Assembly (NCBI RefSeq): GCF_901472495.1
Contig: NZ_LR590469.1
Location: forward strand, 4,030,001 to 4,094,000
Direction: 5' to 3'
Source of the DNA: Yersinia enterocolitica subsp. enterocolitica
GTDB lineage: Bacteria; Pseudomonadota; Gammaproteobacteria; Enterobacterales; Enterobacteriaceae
Length of the DNA stretch: 64,000 nucleotides
Under the pieces are notes generated by a model. The model was not told where the DNA came from. It did not search any database and saw nothing but the letters and a program-made list of their open reading frames with translations. Made by a program: the position numbers and the translations under genes. Of the stretch, positions 43,972 through 55,481 are shown in pieces; position 1 is the stretch's first letter, and each line of letters opens with the position of its first letter.

Positions 43972-46338
43972 TCAGAATGCACTTTGATAAGGCAGTATAC
44001 CTGAGCCAAGCATTTGCGCAGTACCCAGGCTATGGTCGCTGCTCAGACCACGTAATTCGATGTTAAAGCTGACTTTGTTGTCATACTTACTGGTTTCATT
44101 TTGGTTGTTCCAACCAGTGATTTTCCGTTCATAACCTAAGTTAATTGCCCAACAACAAGTATTATATTGTACGCCAACCAATTGACTGGCAGGCTGATTG
44201 GCTTTGGTATCGTAGTAATACGCACCAACCAATGCCCAGCGGTCTGCAATCGGCCAACTGGCGGTGGTACCAATCTGAGAAATACCCTGTTGGTAACCTG
44301 GGCTTTTCACGTTTGGCACTGCCGCTTGAATATATTCAGGGCTGGCATAGCGATAATTCAATTGAATCATCCGCTCGGCGTCTTTCCTATACTCCATTAC
44401 TGCATTGCCGAGGGTCAAACTCCCCAAGCGGGTATCATACTGCGCCCCGCCTTTCAGGCCCAGTTGATCGTTAATACGCCAGAATGTATCCCCAGCCCAA
44501 ACCAGGCTACCAGTATCATCACTGTTATCAATGGTTTCACTATTACCCGTCCGCGAACGGCTAAAGTAATAGATTTGACCCACTGAAACGTTAAAACGTT
44601 CAACCAGCTCATCATCATAAATGCGAGAAGTTAAACCGGTCGACACTTGATTGGCTGAAGCTATACGATCCAGACCACTATAAGTACGGTCACGGAACAG
44701 ACCTGAGTAGTCCGACTGCATCAACGTGGTATCGTAAATATAGATATCATCCTGATTCCGATACGGAACGTAGAGATATTGTACGCGTGGTTCGAGAGTT
44801 TGAGTAAAGCCCTCACTCCAATCCATTGGCCGGTCAAAGACCACCTTGCCATCCACTTTAAATTGCGGTATCACCCGGTTAACCGAATCTTTTAGGTTTG
44901 GAACCGTCGCATCCTGACCATTTTGGTTTTTGTAATTACTGGCAAAACCGTTTGGAATATCTTGTTGGTAATGTGTTGCCAGTAATTTAGCTTCGGTATT
45001 TAAGCTACCCCATCCGTTGGACAAAGGCAGGTTAATTGATGGTTCGATATGGAAACGATCAGCTTTCGGGTTTTCCGGATTAACACTGGTGAACTTGGCG
45101 GCCTGACCATAAACATGCAGATCAAACGGACCAATATCATTTTTATAGTAGTTCATGTCCAGCTGTGGCTGAGCACGGTAAGCATTATTGTTACCGCCGG
45201 TCGTAAACACCTGGAACTGTTTAGACGCCAGAGTGGCGTCCCAGTTCTGGTTAGCATAACCGATACTGAAGATTTGTGTGGCATAGCCGTCAGTGGTTGA
45301 GCCGTACTGCGATGTTAAGTCGGTAAAGTAATCGGGATCACTGACACGGGTGTAGTTGACATTGAAACGCCAAACTTTATCCATCACACCAGAGTGGCCC
45401 CAGTAGTACAACCAGCGAGTGGGGTCTTTTTCTGTACCATCAGTGCCGTGATATAAGCGGTCACTCGGCAGCCAATCCAATGCCATGGTACCGGAACCGG
45501 GAGCCAACAAATAACGGAACTCATTTTGCCACTGTAAACCACGCCGCTCCATGTAATGAGGGGTAATGGTGGCATCGAAGTTTGGCGCAATGTTCCAGTA
45601 ATATGGCAGCATGAATTCCAAGCCGTTATTACTGGTATATTTCGCATTAGGGATCAGGAAACCAGATCGGCGTTTATCACCCACCGGTAATTGCATATAC
45701 GGGCTGTAGAACACCGGTACTTTGCCGATTTTAAAGCGGGCATTCCAGATCTCTGCGACTTGTTCTTCGCGGTCATGAATAACCTCTGAACCGACCACAC
45801 TCCAGCTATTATCACCCGGCAGACAAGAGGTGAATGTCCCATTTTCTAAAATGGTATAGCGGTTCTGACCACGTAATTTCATTAAATCTGCATCACCACG
45901 GCCTTGACGACCGACCATCTGATATTTGCCTTTATCCATATCAGTGTCTTTGGTATTCAAGTTTGACCAGCCTTTCGGGCCTTTAAGCTTGATTTGCGGA
46001 TCGTCGTAGTTAACGTCGCCAGTGGCTGTTACGGTACGAACCGGGATAGCTTCGCCGGGTTTTTGTACCTGTGTCAGTTCCACCTGATTGGCCGTTAACG
46101 TGCTATTACCTTGCTGGACAATAACATTGCCGGTAAACAGGGCGTTGTCCGGGTAATTGGCTTCGGTTTTATCCGCATTTATACGAACCGGTAGCTGATT
46201 CGGATCGCCTGTGACCAAAGGTTGGTCGTAGGTAGGTACGCCAAGCATGCATTGCTCGGCAAGGTCAGCCAGAGTGTGCTGGCTATATAGTGCCGTCCAT
46301 ATCAATGTGGCCAGCAGTGTTGGGAATCTTTTTTTCAT
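43972..46338 (-). CDS. lptD: LPS-assembly outer-membrane protein LptD
   Basis: The 788-residue precursor has the signal peptide of MKKRFPTLLATLIWTALYSQ (cleavage near LADLAEQC). An N-terminal OstA-like domain (LPVRINADKTEANYPDNALF) is followed by a large C-terminal beta-barrel. The disulfide cysteines are present: EQCMLG, TSCLPGD and the pair NTCCWAI. It inserts lipopolysaccharide into the outer leaflet with LptE. The ATG at 46338 matches E. coli; the in-frame start 12 codons upstream gives MMPPDDGTPKPR, which looks spurious. Divergent from djlA. Confidence 0.96.
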   Translation of the reverse strand: MKKRFPTLLATLIWTALYSQHTLADLAEQCMLGVPTYDQPLVTGDPNQLPVRINADKTEANYPDNALFTGNVIVQQGNSTLTANQVELTQVQKPGEAIPVRTVTATGDVNYDDPQIKLKGPKGWSNLNTKDTDMDKGKYQMVGRQGRGDADLMKLRGQNRYTILENGTFTSCLPGDNSWSVVGSEVIHDREEQVAEIWNARFKIGKVPVFYSPYMQLPVGDKRRSGFLIPNAKYTSNNGLEFMLPYYWNIAPNFDATITPHYMERRGLQWQNEFRYLLAPGSGTMALDWLPSDRLYHGTDGTEKDPTRWLYYWGHSGVMDKVWRFNVNYTRVSDPDYFTDLTSQYGSTTDGYATQIFSIGYANQNWDATLASKQFQVFTTGGNNNAYRAQPQLDMNYYKNDIGPFDLHVYGQAAKFTSVNPENPKADRFHIEPSINLPLSNGWGSLNTEAKLLATHYQQDIPNGFASNYKNQNGQDATVPNLKDSVNRVIPQFKVDGKVVFDRPMDWSEGFTQTLEPRVQYLYVPYRNQDDIYIYDTTLMQSDYSGLFRDRTYSGLDRIASANQVSTGLTSRIYDDELVERFNVSVGQIYYFSRSRTGNSETIDNSDDTGSLVWAGDTFWRINDQLGLKGGAQYDTRLGSLTLGNAVMEYRKDAERMIQLNYRYASPEYIQAAVPNVKSPGYQQGISQIGTTASWPIADRWALVGAYYYDTKANQPASQLVGVQYNTCCWAINLGYERKITGWNNQNETSKYDNKVSFNIELRGLSSDHSLGTAQMLGSGILPYQSAF

Positions 46339-46522
46339 ACGCGGTTTTGGTGTTCCGTCATCGGGGGGCATCATGCCGGCAAACGGTCTGAGACTATATT
46401 ACTCATCACAGTTGCGCTAGTGTTAAATCCGGCCGTTTACACGTCTCGCTGTTAGGCGCTGAGCTGAATGCCGAGTATGATAATGCAAATTTTGACTGAC
46501 GGCATGATGAATTGAGGAGTAT

Positions 46523-47350
46523 ATGCAGTATTGGGGAAAACTGCTCGGTCTAATACTGGGATTTCTGTCCGGTGGAGTCTGGGGTGCGATACTTGGGTTG
46601 CTTGTTGGCCATATGGTCGACAGGGCGCGTAGCACAAAGCGCCGCGGCTTCTTTGCCGATCAACAAACACGACAATTAATTTTTTTCCGCACCACTTTTC
46701 AGGTCATGGGACATTTAACCAAGGCTAAAGGTCGGGTAACGGAGGTTGATATTCAACTCGCCAGCCAATTGATGGATAGAATGCAATTGCATGGCGAAGC
46801 TCGAACCGCGGCACAGCAAGCATTTCGTGAGGGGAAAGAGAGTGGTTTCCCATTACGTGAGCGGTTGCAGGAATTACGCGGAGTTTGCTTTGGGCGTTTT
46901 GATTTAATTCGGATGTTTCTGGAAATCCAGTTGCAGGCCGCATTTGCTGATGGCTCATTGCATCCTAATGAACGGCAAGTGTTGTATGTCATTGCTGAAG
47001 AGTTAGGGATCTCCCGCGGTCAGTTCGATCAGTTCCTGAGCATGATCGAGGGCGGGCGTCAGTTTGGCGGTGGTGCCTGGCATGGTCAGCAGGGAGGATA
47101 CTCTCAAGGTGGCTACCAGCAAACATCAAATGGCCCGACATTAGAGGATGCCTGCAAGGTGCTGGGGGTAAGTAGTACTGATGATAGTGTCACCATCAAA
47201 CGTGCTTACCGTAAACTCATGGGGGAACATCATCCAGATAAGTTGGTGGCGAAGGGGTTGCCGCCTGAAATGATGGAGATGGCGAAGCAAAAAGCCCAAG
47301 AGATCCAGGCCGCGTATGATTTGATCAAGCGCGAAAAGGGATTCAAGTAA
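46523..47350 (+). CDS. djlA: Membrane-anchored DnaJ-like co-chaperone DjlA
   Basis: The 275-residue type III membrane protein has one N-terminal helix (LLGLILGFLSGGVWGAILGL) containing glycine-rich dimerisation motifs. A TerB-like domain follows (about 60-170), then a Gly/Gln-rich linker (GGGAWHGQQGGYSQGGYQ) and a C-terminal J domain with HPD in EHHPDKLVAKG. It stimulates DnaK and affects Rcs signalling and capsule in E. coli. TTGAGGAG precedes the ATG. Confidence 0.96.
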   Translation: MQYWGKLLGLILGFLSGGVWGAILGLLVGHMVDRARSTKRRGFFADQQTRQLIFFRTTFQVMGHLTKAKGRVTEVDIQLASQLMDRMQLHGEARTAAQQAFREGKESGFPLRERLQELRGVCFGRFDLIRMFLEIQLQAAFADGSLHPNERQVLYVIAEELGISRGQFDQFLSMIEGGRQFGGGAWHGQQGGYSQGGYQQTSNGPTLEDACKVLGVSSTDDSVTIKRAYRKLMGEHHPDKLVAKGLPPEMMEMAKQKAQEIQAAYDLIKREKGFK

Positions 47351-47376
47351 GAGTTCTTGTGTCAGGAACGCTAAAG

Positions 47377-47404
47377 CCAGATCGGAGTCACTGTTCCGAT
47401 CTGG
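47377..47404. terminator. Hairpin between convergent djlA and rluA
   Basis: Perfect 10-bp stem CCAGATCGGA/TCCGATCTGG with 8-nt loop GTCACTGT. It is followed by only TTTG, so it is a modest terminator. Confidence 0.6.
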
Positions 47405-47435
47405 TTTGATCCTGAATCGATTTGCTACGGAAGAA

Positions 47436-48089
47436 TCAAAATTCTGGCTCGCATTTAAAATGCATCACTGTCCCAAACTCTGGATGAGTAATACATAATT
47501 CTTGCGCATGCAACTGTAACCGGGATGCCATTACTTTAGCCTCGGGATGGGCATAGAAGCCATCACCAAGAATAGGGTGACCTATCGCCAGCATATGTAC
47601 CCGTAACTGATGTGAGCGGCCGGTGATGGGGGATAACTTAACTCGCGTACTGCCGTCAGCATCCCGTGATAGCACCTGATACTGAGTTTGCGAGGATTTA
47701 CCGGTTTCATAACACACTTTCTGCTTTGGCCGATTCGGCCAGTCGCAAATTAAAGGCAAATCGATCAACCCTTCATCTTGCGCCAGATGGCCCCATACCC
47801 GCGCCACATAAGACTTTTTCGGCTCGCGTTCACGAAATTGCCGCTTTAACTCACGCTCAGCCGCTTTAGTCAGCGCCACCACAATCACGCCACTGGTCGC
47901 CATATCTAATCGGTGCACAGACTCCGCGCTCGGGAAATCGGCCTGAATGCGGGTCATCACGCTATCTTTATTCTCTGGCGCGCGGCCCGGAACGGACAGC
48001 AAACCACTGGCTTTATTGACCACCATGATGTGCTCATCCTGATACAGGATTTGTAGCCAAGGATCGCGTGGGGGATTATAGGGTTCCAT
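47436..48089 (-). CDS. rluA: Dual-specificity RNA pseudouridine synthase RluA
   Basis: The 217-residue enzyme modifies 23S rRNA (U746) and tRNA (U32) in E. coli. The catalytic Asp is in SVHRLDMATSGVIV near residue 64; PITGRSHQLRVHMLAIGHPILGD is the family signature. The ATG at 48089 (MEPYNPPRDPWLQ) follows CAGGAGC. The upstream in-frame extension reaches into rapA and lacks homology. Confidence 0.95.
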   Translation of the reverse strand: MEPYNPPRDPWLQILYQDEHIMVVNKASGLLSVPGRAPENKDSVMTRIQADFPSAESVHRLDMATSGVIVVALTKAAERELKRQFREREPKKSYVARVWGHLAQDEGLIDLPLICDWPNRPKQKVCYETGKSSQTQYQVLSRDADGSTRVKLSPITGRSHQLRVHMLAIGHPILGDGFYAHPEAKVMASRLQLHAQELCITHPEFGTVMHFKCEPEF

Positions 48090-48166
48090 TAGTGCTCCTG
48101 AAACGGGTTGACGAATAGCGAACTGAAAGGAAACCGGGCACTGAGTCCCGGTTTTTAGCCTTAAAA

Positions 48167-51073
<2,907 letters not shown>

Positions 51074-51209
51074 AAATTATCGGCTCGATTTTTTGTTGGA
51101 CTGTTATGAATAGAAAAGTCTGGTAAATATGATTGATGCGAATTTTGGCAAGGGCGCTATGGTAATGGAAGCAGAGCGCTGCGTCACCTGTAAAACGGCT
51201 CAATTGCGA

Positions 51210-53582
51210 TTAAAATAACCCCATCTGACCGGTTATCAGTGTTGTGAAGTCATCATGCATGAAGGGAAGTATAGCGTCTGCCACAGGCTGTAGCTGACGT
51301 GTCAGGTAGTGATCGTAATCGATGGGGGATTGCCGGGTTTCCAGTGGTTCGGGGCCAGCAGTGGTCATGACATAGCTTATCCAGCCGCCATTTTGATATT
51401 GCAATGGCCGCCCAAGCTTGCGGTTAAACTCATCCGCCAGACGGGCAGCTCTGGCATGAGGTGGGACATTGCGCTGGTAGTCATCCAGCCGGCGGCGCAG
51501 GCGTTTACGGTAAATTAGTTGTTCGTCTAGTTCGCCATTGAGGGTGCGGGCGACATAATCCCGTACATAGTCCTGATAAGGTTGCTGCTGAAAGATCTTT
51601 AGATACAGTTCGCGCTGGAATTGCTGGGCCAGAGGTGTCCAATCCGTGCGTACCGTCTCCAACCCCTTATAGATCATCTGGTCACCCGCAGGGGTTGAAA
51701 TCAACCCGGCATAGCGCTTTTTACTGCCTTGTTCTGCACCTCGGATGGTGGGCATCAAAAAACGTCGATAGTGGGTTTCAAATTCCAATTCAAGAGCACA
51801 GGGCAGATCAAAGGTTTCACGGATATGGGTTTGCCACCATTGATTCACATACTGCACCAGCTCTTGGCCGATACTGGCGGCCTGTTCTTCACTGTGGGCG
51901 TTTTTCAGCCAAACAAAGGTTGAGTCGGTATCGCCATAAATGACCTGATAGCCCCGTGCTTCAATTAATTCGCGGGTTTTTCGCATAATTTCGTGGCCGC
52001 GCATCGTAATTGACGAAGCCAATCTGGGGTCGAAAAAACGGCATCCGCTGGAACCCAGAACACCATAAAAGGCATTCATGATTATCTTTAGGGCTTGGGA
52101 TAATGGCTTGTTTTGCTGACGTTTTGCCGCTTCCCGACCTTGCCAGATCTGGTTAACAATTGCTGGCAGGCAGTGCTTTTCGCGCGAGAACCAAGCCCCG
52201 CGGAAACCGGGCACAGCATGTTGCTCATCAGGCTGGGACATTCCCACTACCAATCCCACCGGATCAATTAAGAAAGTGCGGATAATCGAGGGATATAAGC
52301 TTTTGTAGTCGAGTACCAGTACCGAGTCATACAATCCTGGCTGAGAATCCATCACAAAGCCGCCGGGGCTGTGCTCTTCCGGCAACTCGCCTAAATTGGG
52401 CGCAACATAGCCGATACGGTGCATGCGTGGCATATAAAGGTGGGTGAAGGCTGCGACTGAGCCGCCACTGCGATCCGCGGCCAACCCGGTGACCGTTGCT
52501 CGCTCAAGTAAGAAGCTGAGTAATTCGGTTTTGGCAAAAATCCGCGTCACCAGTTCACAATCTTTCAAGTTATAGCGCGCCAGAGCCGGTTTATCATGGG
52601 CAAAGCGCTGATTGATTTCGTCCATCCGCTGATAGGGGCTATCACTGGCTTTACCTTCGCCCAATAAGGTTTGCGACACCGATTCCAGGCTGAACGACGG
52701 GAAATTCCAGGTGGCGGATTTCAATGCTTCAATGCCATCAATGATTAACCGACCCGCGGCCGAAGCAAAAAAGTGCCCCTGCTTAAAACCGTGCTCCCGC
52801 CACTCCAGCAAGTTACCGCCACGGCCAAAGCGCAGTGGGATTTGATAGCGGTCGGCGTGCTTTTGTAACACGCGCAAGTCAAATTGCACCAGATTCCAGC
52901 CGATAATGGCATCGGGATCGTGCAGTTCCAGCCATTGGTTGAGTTTTTCCAATAATAGCGGGCGGCTGGCGACATATTCCAGATTGAAATCCAGCGCCGT
53001 TTCATCGGCCTGATTGCCATTGGGCGGCCCCAACATGTATACCTGCCGCTGGCCGCAGCCTTCCAAACCAATACAATAAAGCTCGCCGTGTTCGCTGGTT
53101 TCGATATCCAGCGACACCAGCTTTAGTGTCGGGCGATAGTCATCGGCAGGCTTCATTTGGGTATTGAGCAGTGGGCCATTGCCATTATCTTCGCCGCTAA
53201 ACCAGACCGGCGCGGTAATAAAACGCTCCATGAGAAAGCGCTCAGGCGGACGAATATCACCTTCGTAGACATTCACTCCGCTTTCTTTGAGCAGTTTTTC
53301 CAGGCGGATTAATTGACGATGCTGATTGCAATATAGCCCCAGCACCGGACGTTGATGGAAATCGGTCAGTTCAAGCGGGCGCAGTTGCCAGCGGCGCTCA
53401 TCACGCAGCACGGTTTCAGCCCGTTGCCGCTGTTCGGCCGGGATAAACGCTACCGAGGGTTGAGGCGGCAGCCTGACTTGCTGCGGGCCTTCATCGGTAG
53501 CTAACCAGAATTCAACTTCGGTGCCTGCCTGCGTGTCGCGCCAGTGGCGGGTGAGCAGGAAGCCCTGACGGTGTTGCGCCAC
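51210..53582 (-). CDS. polB: DNA polymerase II (family B)
   Basis: The protein is 790 residues (E. coli 783). The exonuclease motif SLDIETSEHG, polymerase motif A DYKSLYPSIIRTFLIDP, motif B ALKIIMNAFYGVLG and motif C YGDTDSTFVW are all intact. It acts in replication restart and bypass of lesions and is SOS-induced in E. coli. The GTG at 53582 (product MAQHRQGFLLTRHW) matches the E. coli start and has AAAGGT just upstream; an ATG 15 codons earlier is possible. No good LexA box was found upstream. Confidence 0.95.
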   Translation of the reverse strand: MAQHRQGFLLTRHWRDTQAGTEVEFWLATDEGPQQVRLPPQPSVAFIPAEQRQRAETVLRDERRWQLRPLELTDFHQRPVLGLYCNQHRQLIRLEKLLKESGVNVYEGDIRPPERFLMERFITAPVWFSGEDNGNGPLLNTQMKPADDYRPTLKLVSLDIETSEHGELYCIGLEGCGQRQVYMLGPPNGNQADETALDFNLEYVASRPLLLEKLNQWLELHDPDAIIGWNLVQFDLRVLQKHADRYQIPLRFGRGGNLLEWREHGFKQGHFFASAAGRLIIDGIEALKSATWNFPSFSLESVSQTLLGEGKASDSPYQRMDEINQRFAHDKPALARYNLKDCELVTRIFAKTELLSFLLERATVTGLAADRSGGSVAAFTHLYMPRMHRIGYVAPNLGELPEEHSPGGFVMDSQPGLYDSVLVLDYKSLYPSIIRTFLIDPVGLVVGMSQPDEQHAVPGFRGAWFSREKHCLPAIVNQIWQGREAAKRQQNKPLSQALKIIMNAFYGVLGSSGCRFFDPRLASSITMRGHEIMRKTRELIEARGYQVIYGDTDSTFVWLKNAHSEEQAASIGQELVQYVNQWWQTHIRETFDLPCALELEFETHYRRFLMPTIRGAEQGSKKRYAGLISTPAGDQMIYKGLETVRTDWTPLAQQFQRELYLKIFQQQPYQDYVRDYVARTLNGELDEQLIYRKRLRRRLDDYQRNVPPHARAARLADEFNRKLGRPLQYQNGGWISYVMTTAGPEPLETRQSPIDYDHYLTRQLQPVADAILPFMHDDFTTLITGQMGLF

Positions 53583-54022
53583 AATGCTAACCTTTATAGG
53601 TAATGTACAGGCTATTTTATTTGTCATTTTGAACTTGGGCAGTGCTCGATATCCTCACGTACTACGTGTACGCTCCGGTTTCTCCGCGCTGTCCGCATCC
53701 AAACTGACTGCAACAATAACGCCTGAGAGTTTATGCTATCTTAGTATGGTTATTTATACAGTGTTTGTCTATTTTAATGATGATTTCCATTCGCTCCATG
53801 TATACCCAAAGTCATTGGAGTTGCAGGTAGGCAGCAAGTGGTCTCATCCCGATGAGTCTATTCATTTTAAGGTCAACGGCCAGTAAGTGATTTGGGTGAG
53901 TAAGCGCAGCTAACAACCCTGCGGCTTCAAGGACGAAGGGGAAATTTGTTGATTGACTCATTTCACGACACGCCGGACAATCCTTGCCCCTGAGCCTTGG
54001 GTGTTAACCAACGGACAAATCT
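53583..54022. other. Intergenic region between polB and yabI
   Basis: 440 bp without a supported gene. It holds an altered ERIC-type repeat (53802-53943) and the divergent promoters. The E. coli genes araDABC that occupy this position are missing. Confidence 0.6.
53802..53943. repeat. ERIC-type repeat with replaced core
   Basis: Begins ATACCCAAAGTCATTGGAGT and ends CCCTGCGGCTTCAAGGACGA, like the reverse complement of the copies at 196-440. In the core, the CTTACT between GATGAG and CCAGTAAGTGATT is replaced by about 23 bp (TCTATTCATTTTAAGGTCAACGG), lengthening the element to 142 bp and breaking its central pairing. Confidence 0.7.
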
Positions 54023-54793
54023 ATGGAAGCCTATTTATTACATTTACTGACGCAATCTCTGGCTTTCACGCTATTTGTCGTCATGTTAGTCACTTTTTTA
54101 GAATCGTTGGCGCTGGTGGGTATGTTACTGCCCGGCACGGTCATGATGACCAGTGTCGGCGCATTGATTGGTAGTGGCGAAGTGGGTTTTTATACCGCCT
54201 GGGCTGCCGCGACGGTAGGGTGCTTGATGGGGGATTGGCTCTCATACTTTATTGGTCGCCGCTTCAAAGAGCCGTTGCACCGCTGGTCTTTTCTGAAAAA
54301 ACATAAATCGCTATTGGCGAAAACTGAGCATGCATTGCATAACCATAGTATGGCTACAGTGCTACTGGGACGTTTTATTGGCCCGACACGGCCTATTGTC
54401 CCGATGGTCGCGGGGATGCTAAATCTACCGCCGGTAAAATTTGCCTTACCGAATGTGATTGGTTGCCTGACCTGGCCACCGCTCTATTTCTTCCCCGGCA
54501 TACTCGCGGGCGTGGCGATTGATATCCCGCCGAATGCCAACAGTTATCTATTTAAGTGGCTCTTGTTTATCGTTGTGATGCTGATTTGGCTGGCGTGCTG
54601 GTTGTCATGGCGCTGGTGGCGTTTTGGTAAACGCAGCCCGGATCGCCTGAGCAAATGGCTGCCTTTGGCCCGTTTGCGCTGGGTGACGGTGCTTTCTATT
54701 ATCGTGGCCATCGCCAGCTTTATCTGGTTGCATATGCAGCCCATTATGCCGATTTATCGTCATTTGTTGTGGAAGGTTCTCACAGGGCAGTAA
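54023..54793 (+). CDS. yabI: DedA-family membrane protein YabI
   Basis: The 256-residue inner-membrane protein has about five or six hydrophobic segments. The DedA signatures FLESLALVGMLLPGTVMM, GDWLSYFIGRRF and LLGRFIGPTRPIVPMVAGM are present, including the conserved Glu/Asp and Arg residues. DedA proteins support membrane lipid (undecaprenyl phosphate) recycling and proton-motive force; the role of YabI itself is unclear. Its stop lies inside the 3' end of the opposing thiQ, a 14-bp convergent overlap. E. coli has yabI next to thiBPQ. Confidence 0.93.
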   Translation: MEAYLLHLLTQSLAFTLFVVMLVTFLESLALVGMLLPGTVMMTSVGALIGSGEVGFYTAWAAATVGCLMGDWLSYFIGRRFKEPLHRWSFLKKHKSLLAKTEHALHNHSMATVLLGRFIGPTRPIVPMVAGMLNLPPVKFALPNVIGCLTWPPLYFFPGILAGVAIDIPPNANSYLFKWLLFIVVMLIWLACWLSWRWWRFGKRSPDRLSKWLPLARLRWVTVLSIIVAIASFIWLHMQPIMPIYRHLLWKVLTGQ

Positions 54794-55481
54794 TGCCCAG
54801 CACACTGGCTTCGGGGGCGGTGCCGTTAACCAGTGCTTGAGTGGGGCCGTCGTAATAAATGCGGCCATCGACCACCAATAAAGTGCGCTCGGCAATGCGG
54901 GCGGCGTCATCCAAATTGTGTGACACCATCAGTAATGTGAGATTGCGGTTAGTACACACCTGACTGACCAATTGCAGCATTTCATTGCGCAGTGCCGGGT
55001 CTAATGCGGAAAACGGCTCGTCCAGCAACAGGATAGGTTGGCTACGCACTAAGCAACGTGCCAGCGCCGCCCGCTGGCGTTGACCGCCAGAAAGCTGTGC
55101 CGGTAACCGGTCGAGGCACGCTTCTAATCCGACTTGTTGCGCTATTAGGCCGAGCAGCAACCTTTGTTCATGATTGAGCTTTAGCCCCGGATGCAATCCC
55201 AATCCAATATTCTGTTCGACAGTTAAATGCGCGAACAGATTATTTTCCTGAAACAACATCGATACCGGTCTTTGAGCGGGTGGGGTGATGGTATGGTCTT
55301 GATTATTCAGCAGCATTCGGCCACTGGCTGGCGCTAAAAAGCCCGCAATCAAACTCAGCAGAGTGCTTTTACCGGCGCCACTTGGGCCAAGAATAGCCAC
55401 CCGCTCACCCGGTTGAATGCGCAAATCAAAGCGCATCGGTAAGTGGTCGTACAGATAGGTGATTTTCTCAAGCTTTAGCAT
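54780..55481 (-). CDS. thiQ: Thiamine ABC transporter ATP-binding protein
   Basis: ABC ATPase of 233 residues with Walker A LGPSGAGKST, signature LSGGQRQRAALARCL, Walker B ILLLDEPFSALD and switch VSHNLDDA. It powers import of thiamine and thiamine pyrophosphate through ThiP. The ATG at 55481 (MLKLEKITYLYD) corresponds to the E. coli start; seven upstream in-frame codons lie inside thiP. It overlaps thiP by 14 bp and yabI by 14 bp. Confidence 0.95.
   Translation of the reverse strand: MLKLEKITYLYDHLPMRFDLRIQPGERVAILGPSGAGKSTLLSLIAGFLAPASGRMLLNNQDHTITPPAQRPVSMLFQENNLFAHLTVEQNIGLGLHPGLKLNHEQRLLLGLIAQQVGLEACLDRLPAQLSGGQRQRAALARCLVRSQPILLLDEPFSALDPALRNEMLQLVSQVCTNRNLTLLMVSHNLDDAARIAERTLLVVDGRIYYDGPTQALVNGTAPEASVLGITAL

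Noticed and set aside
53583..53801. LexA box upstream of polB
   Set aside because: Only half-sites such as ATGG-N8-ACAG near 53745-53760 and CTGT without the matching ACAG were found; neither fits CTGT-N8-ACAG.
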